In this document: piece by piece, positions 20,492-32,446 of the stretch
Numbering within the stretch: position 1 is the first letter of the stretch
How the letters are laid out: every line of letters begins with the position of its first letter
Assembly: GCA_034387635.1 (NCBI GenBank)
Contig: JAOANU010000011.1
Coordinates: 528,501 to 592,500, forward strand
DNA length: 64,000 bases
Direction: 5' to 3'
Source: Rhodosporidiobolus odoratus
Taxonomy: Eukaryota; Basidiomycota; Microbotryomycetes; Sporidiobolales; Sporidiobolaceae
Position numbers and translations under genes: made by a program
The notes under the pieces: model-generated
Seen by the model: only the letters and a program-made list of their open reading frames with translations
What the model was told of the DNA's origin: nothing
The model's database searches: none

Positions 20492-23400
20492 ATGAGTAAA
20501 CCTTACAAGAAGAGGGTCATTCAGGCCGACTCCGACGGCTCTGAAGACGAACAACCTCAGGTCAGTCCCTCCACTCTTCCTGCCACTCCACCGCGACTTC
20601 CACGCGTCGCTCTCAACTTGTGCTATATTTGTCCAGCCAGAAAGCCACCACTAGACTTGTAGACCGGACTTGAACGCTGACCTGCACTTCGCGCCCCACA
20701 GCTCAAGCGTCCCAAACCCGAAGATGATGCACCAGCGGCTGCCGCTTCTCCCGTCGCTGTCGCCAACGGTGATCTGCCGTCGGGTCAAGTAGACACCGTC
20801 ATGAACGAGGACACCATCGTCGCCCTCGACCCGAAGCATAAGCTCGCCGTCTTCACTACCGGTTCCGACTCTGAAGACGATGTCCCGCTCGCCGTCGCCA
20901 CCACGTCGAACGGCAAATCAGACAACAAGAAGAAGGAGAAGAAGGAAAAGAAAGCGTCGTCGAATGGCAAGGAAGACCAGAAGCCGGTTCTGGAGGAGCA
21001 GATGGCTCAGTCACTCGCCCAGCAGATTCAGGCCGACGCGGACGACGAGTCTTCCGAGGATGAGAAGCCGCTTGCCGAGGTCACGAAGGAGAAGACCAAG
21101 CGCCCTAGGGCTTCCACGAGCAAGGCCAAGCCGAAGAAGGAGGAATCGGATGAGGAAATGTCGGACTTGACGGAGCAGGAAGAGGAGGACGACGATTACG
21201 ACTCGCCCGACTCGGACGCGCCAAAGAAGAAGGGCAAGGCCAAGGCGGCGCCGAAGAAAGCTCCGGCAAAGAAGGAGAAGAAGGCGCTGGCGAAGAAGCC
21301 CAAGAAGGAGGAGCCGGATTCGCCCGCGCCGAAGAAAGCTGCAGCGAAGGCGAAGGGCAAGGGTAAAGCGAAGAAGGAGGAAGACGAGGAAGAAGCCAAA
21401 TCCGGTAGTGGTAGTGACGCAGATGAGCACAAGTGGTGGGAAAACCAGAACGACACAGACGAGAAGGTGCGTAGTATTTCCTTTCCCGTTATGCGCCACT
21501 CTCGCTCAATCTATATAGCTGTTGACCGCAGTGGAAGACTCTTGAGCATGCTGGCGTGCTCTTCCCGCCCGAGTACGAAGCTCACGGCGTCAGAATGCTG
21601 TACGAAGGTGCGTTCCTCAGCCTTCTCAGTTGACGACTTAGCCATTTCTAATTCTGTCGTCCACTTGTTCGCAGGCAAGCCCGTCAAGCTCCCGCCTGAG
21701 GCTGAGGAAGTCGCTAGCTTCTTTGCTGCGATTCTCGAGACGGACTACCCGAAGAACCCGACTTTTGTTCAGAACTTTTTCAGCGATTGGCTGAAGGTGC
21801 TGAAGGACCACCCTCCTGTGCGTCTCTATCGTTCACCGTCATACTTTTTGAGCTGAGTGGTTGCTTTATAGCTCAACGACGTCAAGATCAAGGACTTCGA
21901 CAAGTGCGACTTCCGTCCCATCTTCAACTACCTCGAAGCCGAGAAGGACAAGAAGAAGTCGATGACGGGGGCTGAGAAGAAGGCGGCAAAGGCTATCAAG
22001 GATAAGGCTGAAGAGAAGTACAAGACGTGTTTGCTCGATGGGCGCACCGAGAAGGTCGGAAACTTTAGGATTGAACCGCCCGGCTTGTTCAGGGGACGCG
22101 GTGAGCACCCCAAGACGGGTATGCTCAAGGTACGTTCTGCGATCATCTGTCTCTTGTTGCGCTCGTGCTCATTCCGTCCTACCTCGGCAGACTCGCGTAC
22201 GCCCCGAGCAGATCACCCTCAACATCGGCAAGGGTGTGCCCATTCCGGTAGCCCCGTCAGGTCACAAATGGAAGTCGGTCGTCCACGACAACAAGGTGAC
22301 CTGGCTCGCGACCTGGAAGGAAAACATCAACGGTAACGTCAAGTGTGTTCCCACGCGGTCGCTCTTACTCTGAGTCTTCTGTACTAACTTTCTGCCCTCC
22401 ACAGGTACGTCTTCCTTGCTGCCGGCTCCTCACTCAAGGGTCAGAGCGATCTCAAAAAGTTCGAAAAGGCTCGCTCCCTCAAGGTACGCACGCTTTCATC
22501 CTTCTCACCCTTTTCTGCATCGGCTCACCTGGCCCACTCCGTAGGAACACGTCGACCGCATCCGCAGGGACTATACCAACGATCTCAAAAGTAAGGAGAT
22601 GGCAACCCGTCAGCGCGCCACCGCCGTCTACCTCATCGATCGCTTCGCCCTTCGTGCTGGTAACGAAAAGGGCGAGGACGAGGCCGATACCGTCGGCTGC
22701 TGTTCCCTTCGTTTCGAGCACGTCACCCTTACACCGCCTAACAAGGTCACTTTCGACTTCCTCGGTAAAGACTCTATTCGTTACGTCAACGAGGTCACCG
22801 TCGACGAGCAGGTCTTCAAGAACCTTAAGATCTTCAAGAAGGAACCCAAAGCAGTCGGAGACCTGCTTTTCGATCGCCTCAACGTGAGTAGCATGTGTCC
22901 ATATATACACACCCTAGCTTACACGTCCTTCGGCGATGAACGCAGACTTCGACCGTCAACAAATACCTCACTTCCTACATGGACGGCCTTACCGCCAAGG
23001 TATTCCGTACATACAACGCTTCCTGGACCTTCGTGCAGCAGCTCAAGCACACGCCTACGGACGTCTCTGTAGCCGACAAGCTCCTCCACTACAACCGTGC
23101 CAACCGAATGGTCGCCGTCCTCTGTAACCATCAACGTTCCGTCTCGAAGGGCCACACCGCTGCGATGGAGAAGATGGCAGACAAGGTAAGCAGCTTGTTC
23201 CCTCTCCATTGAGCTATCCGGCTTACCCGGTTGCTCGCTTGCAGATTCGCGCTCTCAAATACCAGCGTATGAAGCTTCGCAAGGCACTCTTCGCTACAGC
23301 CGACAAGCCAAAGAAGTACAAGGAGGAATACGGCTCGGACGAGTCGGACCTCGATGACGAGTGGATCCAGGAGCACGAAGCTAACCTCGTCGTGCTCGAA

Positions 23401-23939
23401 CGCGAGAAGATTCGCAAAAAGTTCGACAAGGAGAACAAGAAGCTCGAGGAGGCCAACGAGAAGGTTCAGCCGGAGAAGGAATTAACGGAGCGCCTCAAGG
23501 CTGCGGATGAGCTTGCGAAGAAGATCAAGAAGGAGAGGAAGTCGGGGTATACCGAGACGAACGCGGGCGAGGACAAGTTGGTCACTCAGTTGAGAAAGAT
23601 GGACGAGCGTATCTCAGTCGCGAAGACGAACCAGCTTGACAAGGACGAGGGCAAGGGTGCGCGGTCTCGCTTGTTCGCGCTTCTATCGCCAGTGCTGACT
23701 CTTGCACGATCACAGAAATCTCGCTCGGCACATCCAAGATCAACTACATCGAGTGCGTTCCTCGTTTCTGCCCTCATATCTCTGGACCACTGTACTGACT
23801 CCTGCACTTTGCCCCCAGCCCCCGTATCTCTATCGCCTGGTGCAAGGAGAACGACGTCCCCGTTGCCAAGGTCTTCTCCAAAACCCTCCTCGAGAAGTTC
23901 ACCTGGGCGCACCACGTCGAAGCCGATTTCGAGTGGTAA
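20492..23939 (+). CDS. TOP1: DNA topoisomerase I
   Basis: Type IB topoisomerase that relaxes supercoils ahead of transcription and replication forks in the nucleus. Predicted 896 aa in twelve exons: 20492-20560, 20702-21466, 21532-21607, 21675-21817, 21872-22129, 22191-22342, 22405-22483, 22545-22883, 22946-23185, 23245-23656, 23716-23752, 23819-23939. The first ~270 residues are a highly charged Lys/Glu/Asp/Ser-rich nuclear domain. The core includes [60 protein letters not shown] and the charged linker. The C-terminal active-site segment is [11 protein letters not shown] with the catalytic tyrosine near residue 855. It ends in [21 protein letters not shown] text. The boundary of exon 2 could alternatively use an acceptor near 20639. 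Confidence 0.95.
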
Positions 23940-24423
23940 GCAGCGCATGGAGGACACTGCGTGTACAGGTATAAAGGCTAGAATGGGGCTGTACGGGTCG
24001 CTTGCTTGCTTACTTGCTTGTCACGGTGGACTTTCCTTTCCTTTCCCTCTTTCTCTCTCTCCTCTCGGGCCACATCATTCGCATCAGCTGTTCTTCCTCC
24101 TCTCCTCCCAGCTTGTCTCAGCATACCTCTCAATCTCTGCCTTGTGTAACAGACGAATTTGCTTGTCTCGTGCTTCTGGCGCCGAGAGCGTTGGCAGGGG
24201 AAGGCAAGGAAAGAGAAAGAGAAAAGTGCGGGAGTCGCGACGGCTGTAAGTGGGGCTCCGTGTCGCTAGCCGAGCTGACGGGAGCATGGTCGCTTTGCAA
24301 AATAAGCGTCCGTTGACCAAGCGGGACTTGCGAATGTCAGTGTAGAAAGATGGGAAGAGCCCATTCGGCTGGCTTCAGTTTAAACAGTCTCAGCGTGCAA
24401 GCAGCCAAGCTCAAGCGGTCTGA
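23940..24423. other. Intergenic region with CTTG-rich tract
   Basis: No gene seen. A short degenerate tandem of CTTG units (near 24001-24022) and long pyrimidine tracts follow the TOP1 stop. The region should hold the TOP1 terminator and the promoter of the downstream transcription factor. Confidence 0.5.
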
Positions 24424-27400
24424 ATGGCCTCGTCAAGCTTCACAGGAGAAGCGAGCAAGGCATCACCGCCGGCAGGTCATGCTCCGGATGGTGGTGCCGG
24501 AGGTGAGAAGAAGCGGGGAACGAGGGGAGTGAGGGCCTGCGTAGAGTGTCGGAGGAAGAAGAAGACGGTGCGCCGTACTGCCTTACCCCATCTAGTCTGC
24601 TGGCTGACCGAGTTGCTCTCCCTCTGCTGGCCGCCGATGCCTTCTTTGTCACCCTTCGCGCTCGCTCGTCCTCCTGTTTTGACTTGTGTCAACTCGGACA
24701 GTGCGAAGGAGGCGGACCTCCATGCAAGCGCTGCCACACTTCTGGTTCAGTCTGCGTTTTCGATAAGCCCAGCTCTGCTATAATCGAGGATGCGTAAGCT
24801 GTTTTGTTGCTCATTTTCTTTTTCTTTCTTTTCCTCCTGAAGGCGGGATCATGCTGACAAGAATGGCCCGGGCAGAGGCATGACGCGACTGTCGAGTATA
24901 GAAGCCGCCTTGGCGGCAAATGACCAGCGGCTTGCGGTGCTGTCGCAGAGTATGGGCGAATTCGGTTGTGAGCCGGTTTCTATTCCTTCTTCCTTTCTTA
25001 CGGTCAGTTGAGAGCTGAGTAGAGTCCGTCGACAATAGCGGCACTTCAGGAAGTTCTCGCCTACATCCGCTCATCCGGCGTTAGCCAACAGCCGCTGCAA
25101 CCTCCGAACACGATACCTCGTGTCCCATCTTCTTCGTCCTTCGGCCCCGCCGCACCCTTGTTCCCTCATCCCGACCCCACCTTACCAACAACATCCCTAC
25201 CTCCAACCTACGCTCTACCTCGCCCGCCACCACCACCCTCGACTGCCTCCGGCGTGGTAGCCTTTCAGCCTTCTCTAGATACCGCTGCCTTGTCCCTTCC
25301 GCCTTTCTCGAGTGCTGTTTTACCCACTGTTCCTTCTTCCATTCACCACTCAGCTACATCTGAGCCACCCAAGGCGGACTTCTCAAGTGGTCTCGACGCA
25401 CTTGCAAGTCTCGCCTCGAACTCGCCCGACATCCATCGCTTCGCGACCAGAATGGGTCAGCCTATCTCTGCGCTGGCCGATGCTGTCGCTCAGCTAGGGG
25501 ACGGTGAAGATCAGCAGGGGGAGGACGTCAAGGCGGATGTGGTCGCAGGAGGGGAATCTAGAGCAGGAATAGAAAACTGCGCGGAGAAAGGCTTCCCTGA
25601 CCGCGAGCGCCCTGCGAAGAGGGCGAGAACGGCGCCGCCGCCTCCACCGGAAGCACAGCCGCGATGCGACCTGGTATCGAAAGGGCTCATCTCGGACGCT
25701 GATGCAAGAGCTGCGGTATCGCTGTAAGTCGTCCTCTTCCTGGTATACGGGCGTTTTTCACCTTTCCTTCTGGCAACAAGGTGGATGTCGCAATGTCAGC
25801 CGTTTTGCTCGGTCCTCAACCCCGCGGTCGACACCTACGATTCCATCCGTCGTCGTTCGGCGTTCCTCCTTAATGTTGTGGTATATACCGCCCTTCGTGC
25901 CCAAGGAGGCAACGCGCCACCTTCACAGATACTAAAAGATGCAGCGGAGGAGACGAAGAGGTTCGCTCGGAACGCGGTATTTAAGCCGCCGTTACTCGAG
26001 GATGCACAAGGTGAGCATATGCTTCACCCGTCACTTTGCTGCCTGTCGAGGCTGACAGTGGTGCCCTTCTCCAGCGCTATGCATCATGGCCTGCTATCAC
26101 CAGGAGCCGTAAGTCTTGCCTCTTGCCGAGCTGGAGGCCCCGTGGACAACGAGGCGGTTCGCAGCTTCTTCCGGACTCGCTCACTTTTTATCGCTTCTAC
26201 AGCTACATTCTCTCCGGCATGGGACTCCGCCTCGCCTTATCCGCCCGCTTTGAGACGACATGGGCGCAGATAGAGGAGCATGGGTTTGACCAAACCGACG
26301 ACAAGGCTCAACGGCTAGCCAGTCAGTTCAGATGCTGGCTCTACATTCTACAACTCGATACAAAGCATTCTCGTTACTCCGGTCGCCTCATGCTGGTCCA
26401 GCCCGGTGACCTCGAAACGACGATCCAGCAGGCCGACCGCTTCCTATCGCTTCCCGTAGCCATTCAGACTGACATTCGCAACGTTGCCAATCTGCGCCTC
26501 GTTGGTATCGAACGCCAAATCTCCCAAGACACGGCCAGGATGGGCGAAGCTGGCCTTGAGCAAAGGCTCGAGTACCTTCACGAGATGAGGGGAAGGATTA
26601 CTGAGTGGCACGCGCAATACGATCACGTCCTGGTGAGCCACTATACTCGCCTTTCTTCCTTCGAGTTTATTCAAACCTTCTCGCATGTGCAGTCTCAGTC
26701 CGAGCCCTCGCCGCTGGGTTGGCCCCGCCGCAGCCACTCCCGCATGTATTGGGACGCGAACCTCTTCCTTGTCGTCTCGATCTTCAACCAGCATCTCCTC
26801 GAAGGCTCGCACGCCATTTCAAAAGACCTCGAGCAGGTAGCTCGAGACGGTCTACGTCATGCTCGAACCGACTTGCAGATGGTCCTCGCATCTCCCGTGT
26901 ATCGCGAAGGCATGCGCTGGAGCGGATACCTGCTACGAGTCGACCTTTCCTTCGCTGCGATCTTCCTTTTAAAAAGTGCAGCTGCTTACCCTCATCGTAT
27001 GTTCTGACTCTTCTCTGTCTTTTCTGCGTTTTTCGGTCTGACCGTGTCCTGCTGCCGCAGTTGTCAATCGCGACGAGGTGGCCACGGAGGTCCAGCAGGT
27101 CGCCGACTTGCTTCACGACCTCGCTGGCTCGCAACGCTACTCCTCCCTCCTTCGGTACTGCTATCGTTCTCTCTCATCCCGTCCCTCGCTGCTGACCCTT
27201 CGGCGTCCATAGAGTTGCCCGCGAGCAGTATCTCGCCCGCGCTGCACCGTCTCCGATGCCCGGTCTCCCGCAAGATCCTGCCGGCGCACCAGCGTCGCTT
27301 CAATCCATCCTTGGTCCGCCTCTTCCTATGTTACCCGCTTCAGTCTCAAGCTACGGTACGGCGACAGCATCGTCCGCCGCAGCCATCGCCTCACCTCCCT

Positions 27401-27609
27401 CCCATATCCTCTCGCCTGCGACCTTCCCGAATGCTCCAACTTCCGCTCCTGTTGGTGCGAGCGGAACAGCAGCCCTTCTGCCTGGAGAGCTCGACTTCGA
27501 CTGGTCTCTCACGGTTGCACCGTCTCTCCTCGACGATCCAAACATGCTCCTCAACCACGACTGGACGCAGCTCACGGTAGGAAACACGGGCTGGCTTGAC
27601 GAACTTTGA
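24424..27609 (+). CDS. Zn2Cys6 fungal transcription factor (first)
   Basis: Exons: 24424-24567, 24702-24793, 24843-24967, 25039-25723, 25781-26010, 26075-26108, ~26131-26632, 26693-26996, 27061-27154, 27213-27609. The binuclear zinc cluster spans the first intron: CVECRRKKKTC then GGGPPCKRCHTSGSVC, giving the six cysteines in correct spacing. A Ser/Pro/Ala-rich stretch follows, then a fungal-TF middle homology region (LWMSQCQPFCSVLNP, QALCIMACYHQEP, FYRFYSYILSGMGLRLAL, SRMYWDANLFLVV) and an acidic/Pro-rich C-terminus ending WTQLTVGNTGWLDEL, a possible activation domain. The link after ACYHQEP is odd. Keeping the frame there needs a 22- or 28-nt intron starting at 26109. Target genes are unknown. 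The molybdoenzyme gene lies just downstream, but a regulatory link is only a guess. Confidence 0.82.
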
Positions 27610-27879
27610 AGTGAAAGCCAGGAGAAAGGTATGTGTAGGGCATTATAATAGGGCACAACAACTAATTTTCGCTACCCAAAGCCGAATGCAGAATAGGGTA
27701 CAAACTGAGTTGCTCACGGCGGCTGCCGCTGTCGCCGTTCGTCTGCCATGCGCTCACAGGTCCTTGTTGCGATTGTTGTCGTTCGTGACGTTGACGGGGA
27801 CAATGAGAGTCTGGGGCGCCGAGACCTTGTTCTGGTCACTGCGCGAGCAAAGTACAAGGTGAGCACAGCACAGACAAGA

Positions 27880-30800
27880 CTATACTAGAACGAGAACGTA
27901 CAAGCACCAAGATGCGGCCTGAGAAAATGACTTGGTCGCGTTGGTGCAAGCAGCGGCAAAGTCTTCGTCGTGCAAGGCGAGAGCGGCCGGCGACATGCAG
28001 GCAAGCCAGCCAAGAAGGCAAGAGATGAGAGTGTGAAGACCATTGAGGCTGTGGATAGCAGCGTGTTAGCGGGCTGCGGCAGCGTGAACGCCGGAAGAAA
28101 GGAAAGAGGCAAACGCACTCCATCAAGCGCTTGTAGGTCTTCGAGCCCATGCGGTGCTTGGGGAACAGCGCTTTGACAAGCACCTCCATGTCCATATTTG
28201 CCTGCTTATTGTCCTCGCCGAAGTGGTCCACAAAAGGCTGAACCTTCTTGGCTTGTTCAATGCAGAGACGGTGGTGAAGCTTGAGTCCGAGACGGACCTC
28301 CCTGCGCACAGGTCGTGTCAGTTGCTTGTCAGCAGAAAAGATGAAGAAGGAGACAGCAGAGGTAAAGCTAGAAAGGACGACGCACATGTGGTCAGCGTGA
28401 GTTTTCGCCATCTCTTCCATCTTCTCAAGCACAGCCTTCGAAAATACGTCCCACTGCACCAAAAAGCAAGAGTAAGTATGAGTCTATTTGTGACCGAACT
28501 CGCAAGAAGACTGACCTCGCCGAGGAGGTCCTCGAGATGGCGGTGGTGTTCCTCCTTCTTCTGCTCATGCGCTCCGTTGTTCTTGATGGCTTCGACTTTT
28601 GCCTGCTCGGCCTTGTACTGGTGCGAGACGGCGTAGATCTCGACGCCTGGCTCAGCCTTGCGAATACGCACAGCGCCGCCCTGCGAATGAAGACACTGAG
28701 GTGAGCCACGAGCAGGGGAGCTAGTGCGAGACGGAAAGAAGCCGCACCTTGAAGGTCGGCTGCTTCGAAACGAAGTCCCAGCTACTCTCAGTCAAGTCAT
28801 TCGCAGCCCTCGAGCGAACCGGTTTGCCATCGTCGTTGGCCTGATCCGCAGCGCCGTAGTGGAAAGGCACGAAAACGTTCCCCTTCGCGATCTCGCCGAC
28901 TTTGGCAGGGACTTCGAGGTTCCCACGACGAGACTCGACGACGACCATGTCTCCGTTCTTGATGCCGTGCGCTTCGGCGTCTTCCTCTGACAGCTGCACG
29001 AACGCCTCAGGCGCGGCATCCTCGAGAACCTTCGAGCGGCCGGTCTTGGTACGGGTGTGGAAGTGGTGGACAACACGCCCGGTGGAGAGCCTGAGAGGAA
29101 AGTCGTCATCGGTGAACTCTTCAGCTGCCTGGTAATGACAAGCCTTGAGGATTGCCCGTCCGTTCGGGTTCATCGCCTTGAATGTCTCAGGCGAGATGAC
29201 GGTACCGGTGAAGAGGTCGTGACCGTAAGATTCGACGTTGGCGTTGTCGGTAGGGAAGATGAAGTCGTCGTACAGGCGTGTTTTGCCGTCTGGGTACTTT
29301 TCGTTGCATGGCCATTGGATGCCGGATCCGCCGGTGAGTTCTGTTTGAGGAGAGTGAGCGATGGTACGAGGCAGGGAAGCACAAGGACCGCTCACTTTCA
29401 TAGGACAGTCCAGTGTAATCGACAGGGCGGCCCTTGGTCGACTTGGCCCAGTGATTGAATGCCTTCTCGGTTTCAGTGAGCCACGGGATGAGGTCATTGC
29501 CGTCCTTATCCTGGAGAATGTAACGAGTCAGGGGGAAAGCCCTCGAGACGAAGCGGAGGATCCACGCACCTTGAACCCCATCCTGCGTCCGTAGTCGGCG
29601 AAAATCTCCATGTCGCTCCGGGCTTGGCCGGGCGGCTCAACGGCTTTGTAAGCGATGTGCACGGTGCGGTCTACGTTCGTGAAGCATCCGGTCTTCTCCG
29701 ACCATTGAGCGGCGGGGAGAACGACATCGGCAAGAGCAGTCGTCTCCGTAGGGAAGATGTCCTGCGCGATGACGAAGAGATCCTTCGACGCGAAATTCTT
29801 GCGGACACGAGCCAGTTCAGGCATCGAGACTGCGGGGCTGCAGCAAAGTCAGGGTTGACACAACAGTCTATGATTGAAGACGTAGAAAGGAAGACGGACT
29901 TGGTACCGCTGATCCAGAACACTGAGCAGAAATGTCAAGTCAGTCCGGTTTGAGAAGGTCGGCGAGGAAGTAAGGGTAGACGCACTCTTCACGCTGCCGT
30001 TCTCGATGAACTTGAGCAAGTTCATGATGTGCGTAGGCTGTCCCCAATGCGGGATCGTCTTCACGTCGACATTCCAGTGATCCGCCAAGTCTTGCATGTG
30101 GTCGGGGTTGGAAGGATTCTGCAAACGGCAAAAAGATTCAGTGCGCTGCTATTGGTCACGGTAGATGTCTAGATCGTGGTCAGGAAGGGGAGGACCAGGC
30201 TCGATTAGACCAGAACAGCTGGGCGAGACGCGGAACGGAAAAGTGACTGAGGCAGGCCAGGAAGGAAGAGAGGAAAGAGATTGGTAACCTACGCGGAACC
30301 CGGGAAACTCGCCATCGCAGCCGCACTCCCTGTTGTTCTGTGTATGGTGCAAAAAAAGTAAGATGGTCAGCGAGATACAGAAGATGGTGCGCGGGAAGGA
30401 CGGTGTAGATAGTCCGAGCGGTAAGGGCAATGTTCGGCGATGCTCGAGAGCTGAATCTCCAGAGAGAAACGGGGTTAGACAAACCTGGGCGGTGGGCTGG
30501 CCGTTGAACTGGAAGACGGCGGCGCCCTTCTTCCCGATGGCGCCCTTGACGAGGTTGATGTTGTTGACGGCACAAGCAGACGCAGTAGCTTGGTTGGATT
30601 GGCTGTGGGTAAGAAGGTAGTGAGCCGAGTGCAAGAGGAGGAGATCCAGTTGAGACCTACTAGACACCTTGCAGGCAAGTACTGACGAGCCGCTTGCTCT
30701 TACCGAGGGACTCGGCAGCACGCTGGATGAGGTCGACGGGCACATCGGTCAGTTCAGAGACGTGCTCCACATCATAGTCCTTGACCGTCTCCTTCAGCTC

Positions 30801-32258
30801 GTCGATACCGATCGTGTGCTTTTGAATCCAGTCGGCGTCGTGGTACTCCTCGTTGTCGAGGATGATCTTCATGAGACCGTTGAGCAGGGCGAGGTTAGCG
30901 CCAGTCCTGACCGCTAGATGGATACCGCCGTTCTCCACGGCAGCGTGACCGACTGAGGTGCGGCGAGGGTCCATGACGATCAGGAAGGGAGGGTTGGGAC
31001 CCGCAAGACGGTCGAGGACGCGCGCCCAGAGAACCGTCTGCGTCGCAGCCATGTTGTGGCCGACCACTGCAGGTAGCAGCCCAAGTCAGTCGCCCGCCGG
31101 AGCTATTCAAGACAATCTCGAGAGCGCACTGAAGAGGGTGTCGCAACAGTCGAAGTCCTCATAGGAACCGGTCTGGCCATCGCAGCCGAAAGATTCACGC
31201 ATAGCAGCTGCAGCAGTGGCCGTGCACTGACGGAGGGACAAAGGCTGAGCGAGCTTCAAGAAAATCCTGCCATTGAGAGGGCTTACAAGGCGAGTATTAC
31301 CGTCCATGTGCAGGGTGCCAAGACCACCTTTCCTGTATGAGGCGAATACACAGTTAGTAGTCTGTATGAGCGAAGACCGCAGGCCTGTTGGCAAGGGGTA
31401 GAGAGAAGGGCGACGGCAACCACGACTCAGGAGAAAGAAACGACGGACCCCACGAGCGCTAGGGTGTGGTACTCCTCCAAGAAAAGCTGACCACTCGTGT
31501 AGAACGCGATGGAGTGAGGCGTGTAGTGCTCGATGAGCTCCTTCGACTTGCGGACGATGAGGCTCATCGCTTCATCCCAGGTGGCCGGCTCCAGTTGGCC
31601 GGTTTCTTTGCTGCGGATCATCTACATACCACATATCGATCAGTACTGGACACTCTCTACTGCTACGGCGCTATGAAGCGCATGCCCGGATACAAAGCCG
31701 GGGCAGGTTGACAGGATCGAGGAGGAAGACAACTTGAACGGAACGAGCTTGTCCGTACCGGCGTGGTTAAGCGGTCTTTGCCATGGATGCTCGTCCAGCC
31801 ATACATTCTGCGATCAGTGGCCAGCGCAAAGTTGGTACTGTGTAGGCAACCTTCCGCACTCGTGGTGAGGGAAAAAACGGTTTACCCTTTCGGACCGAGC
31901 CTTCCCTTGTTGACCCTGTCTACGGCCCTACCGCGCACGCCGACAACCTTGCCTTCTTTGACGCCGACGTCAATGGCGCATCCGTTCGAGCACAGGACGC
32001 AGCAACTCTGAACCCATTTCTCAATCTTTTCCTCCGGTCTGCGAACCGCGACTGGTCAGCTATTCCTCAGGTAGTCGCGGGTGCACGGAAGAGAATTACG
32101 TACTCAAGTAACATATGATCGACCCTTTCTTCCCATTCCGTCTCGTTGCCGTTGAAAGGCCTCTTCTCCCCCCAAAGCTTGTCGACTTCGGCCGACTTCC
32201 TCGATTCGCTGACCACGCTGCCGAGGTCGTCAAGCTTGGGAAGGAACCGACGCGGCAT
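27880..32258 (-). CDS. Prokaryotic-type (NasA/NarB-like) Mo-bisMGD oxidoreductase
   Basis: Predicted 985 aa in 18 exons: 32258-32104, 32038-31886, 31807-31759, 31621-31449, 31332-31287, 31226-31130, 31066-30661, 30602-30485, 30337-30293, 30118-29986, 29921-29900, 29837-29570, 29510-29396, 29340-28748, 28680-28516, 28453-28386, 28301-28119, 28048-27880. Phases agree throughout. N-terminal [4Fe-4S] motif CCVLCSNGC (~64-72); the usual fourth Cys position reads RLGPKG. Mo-binding core: IRSKETGQLEPATWDEAM, NTRLCTATA with the probable Mo-ligand Cys193, SFGCDGQTGSYEDFD, VGHNMAATQ, YQSNQATASACA, VFWISGTNPA and PTETTALADVVLPAAQWSEK. The molybdopterin-dinucleotide C-terminal domain has LSTGRVVHHFHT and GDMVVVESRRG. 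About 195 helical residues rich in Lys, Glu and His follow. DMSO-reductase-family enzymes use bis-MGD and are bacterial/archaeal. Assimilatory nitrate reductase is the nearest resemblance, but substrate and electron donor are unproven. Fungal NiaD is unrelated to it. Confidence 0.88.
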
Positions 32259-32446
32259 AGCTATGTGTGTGTATGGTGTATGGTGTAAGAACGAGGTGGG
32301 GCAGCGTCAACCGATTCCCCTGGCTCGCCGATGCCGCTTCTCCGACTCGGGATTCGTTCAGACGATCAAGACACTTCACCGAAGGGCAAACAAGGTGGGG
32401 TTCCAACCGCCAGCGCGCTCTTCTACCTCTTACCAGCTCACTAGAC
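32259..32446. promoter_or_regulatory. Divergent promoter region of the molybdoenzyme and MobA-MoeA genes
   Basis: About 188 bp separate the two start codons, so both genes must take their upstream signals from this short stretch or from each other. It contains a TGTGTGTATGGTGTATGGTGT direct-repeat-like segment next to the reductase start. No known factor site is identified. Confidence 0.5.

Noticed and set aside
21011..21499. Leu/Arg-rich minus-strand frame opposite TOP1
   Set aside because: It is the complement of the Lys/Glu-rich TOP1 N-terminal domain, whose codon bias creates antisense open frames.
24001..24022. CTTG tandem as a microsatellite or mobile-element scar
   Set aside because: Only a handful of imperfect units and no flanking duplication. 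Noted as low-complexity sequence only.
27880..32258. The molybdoenzyme as bacterial contamination or an assembly chimera
   Set aside because: It has 17 introns with the same donor and acceptor style as neighbouring fungal genes, and both flanks are fungal genes.
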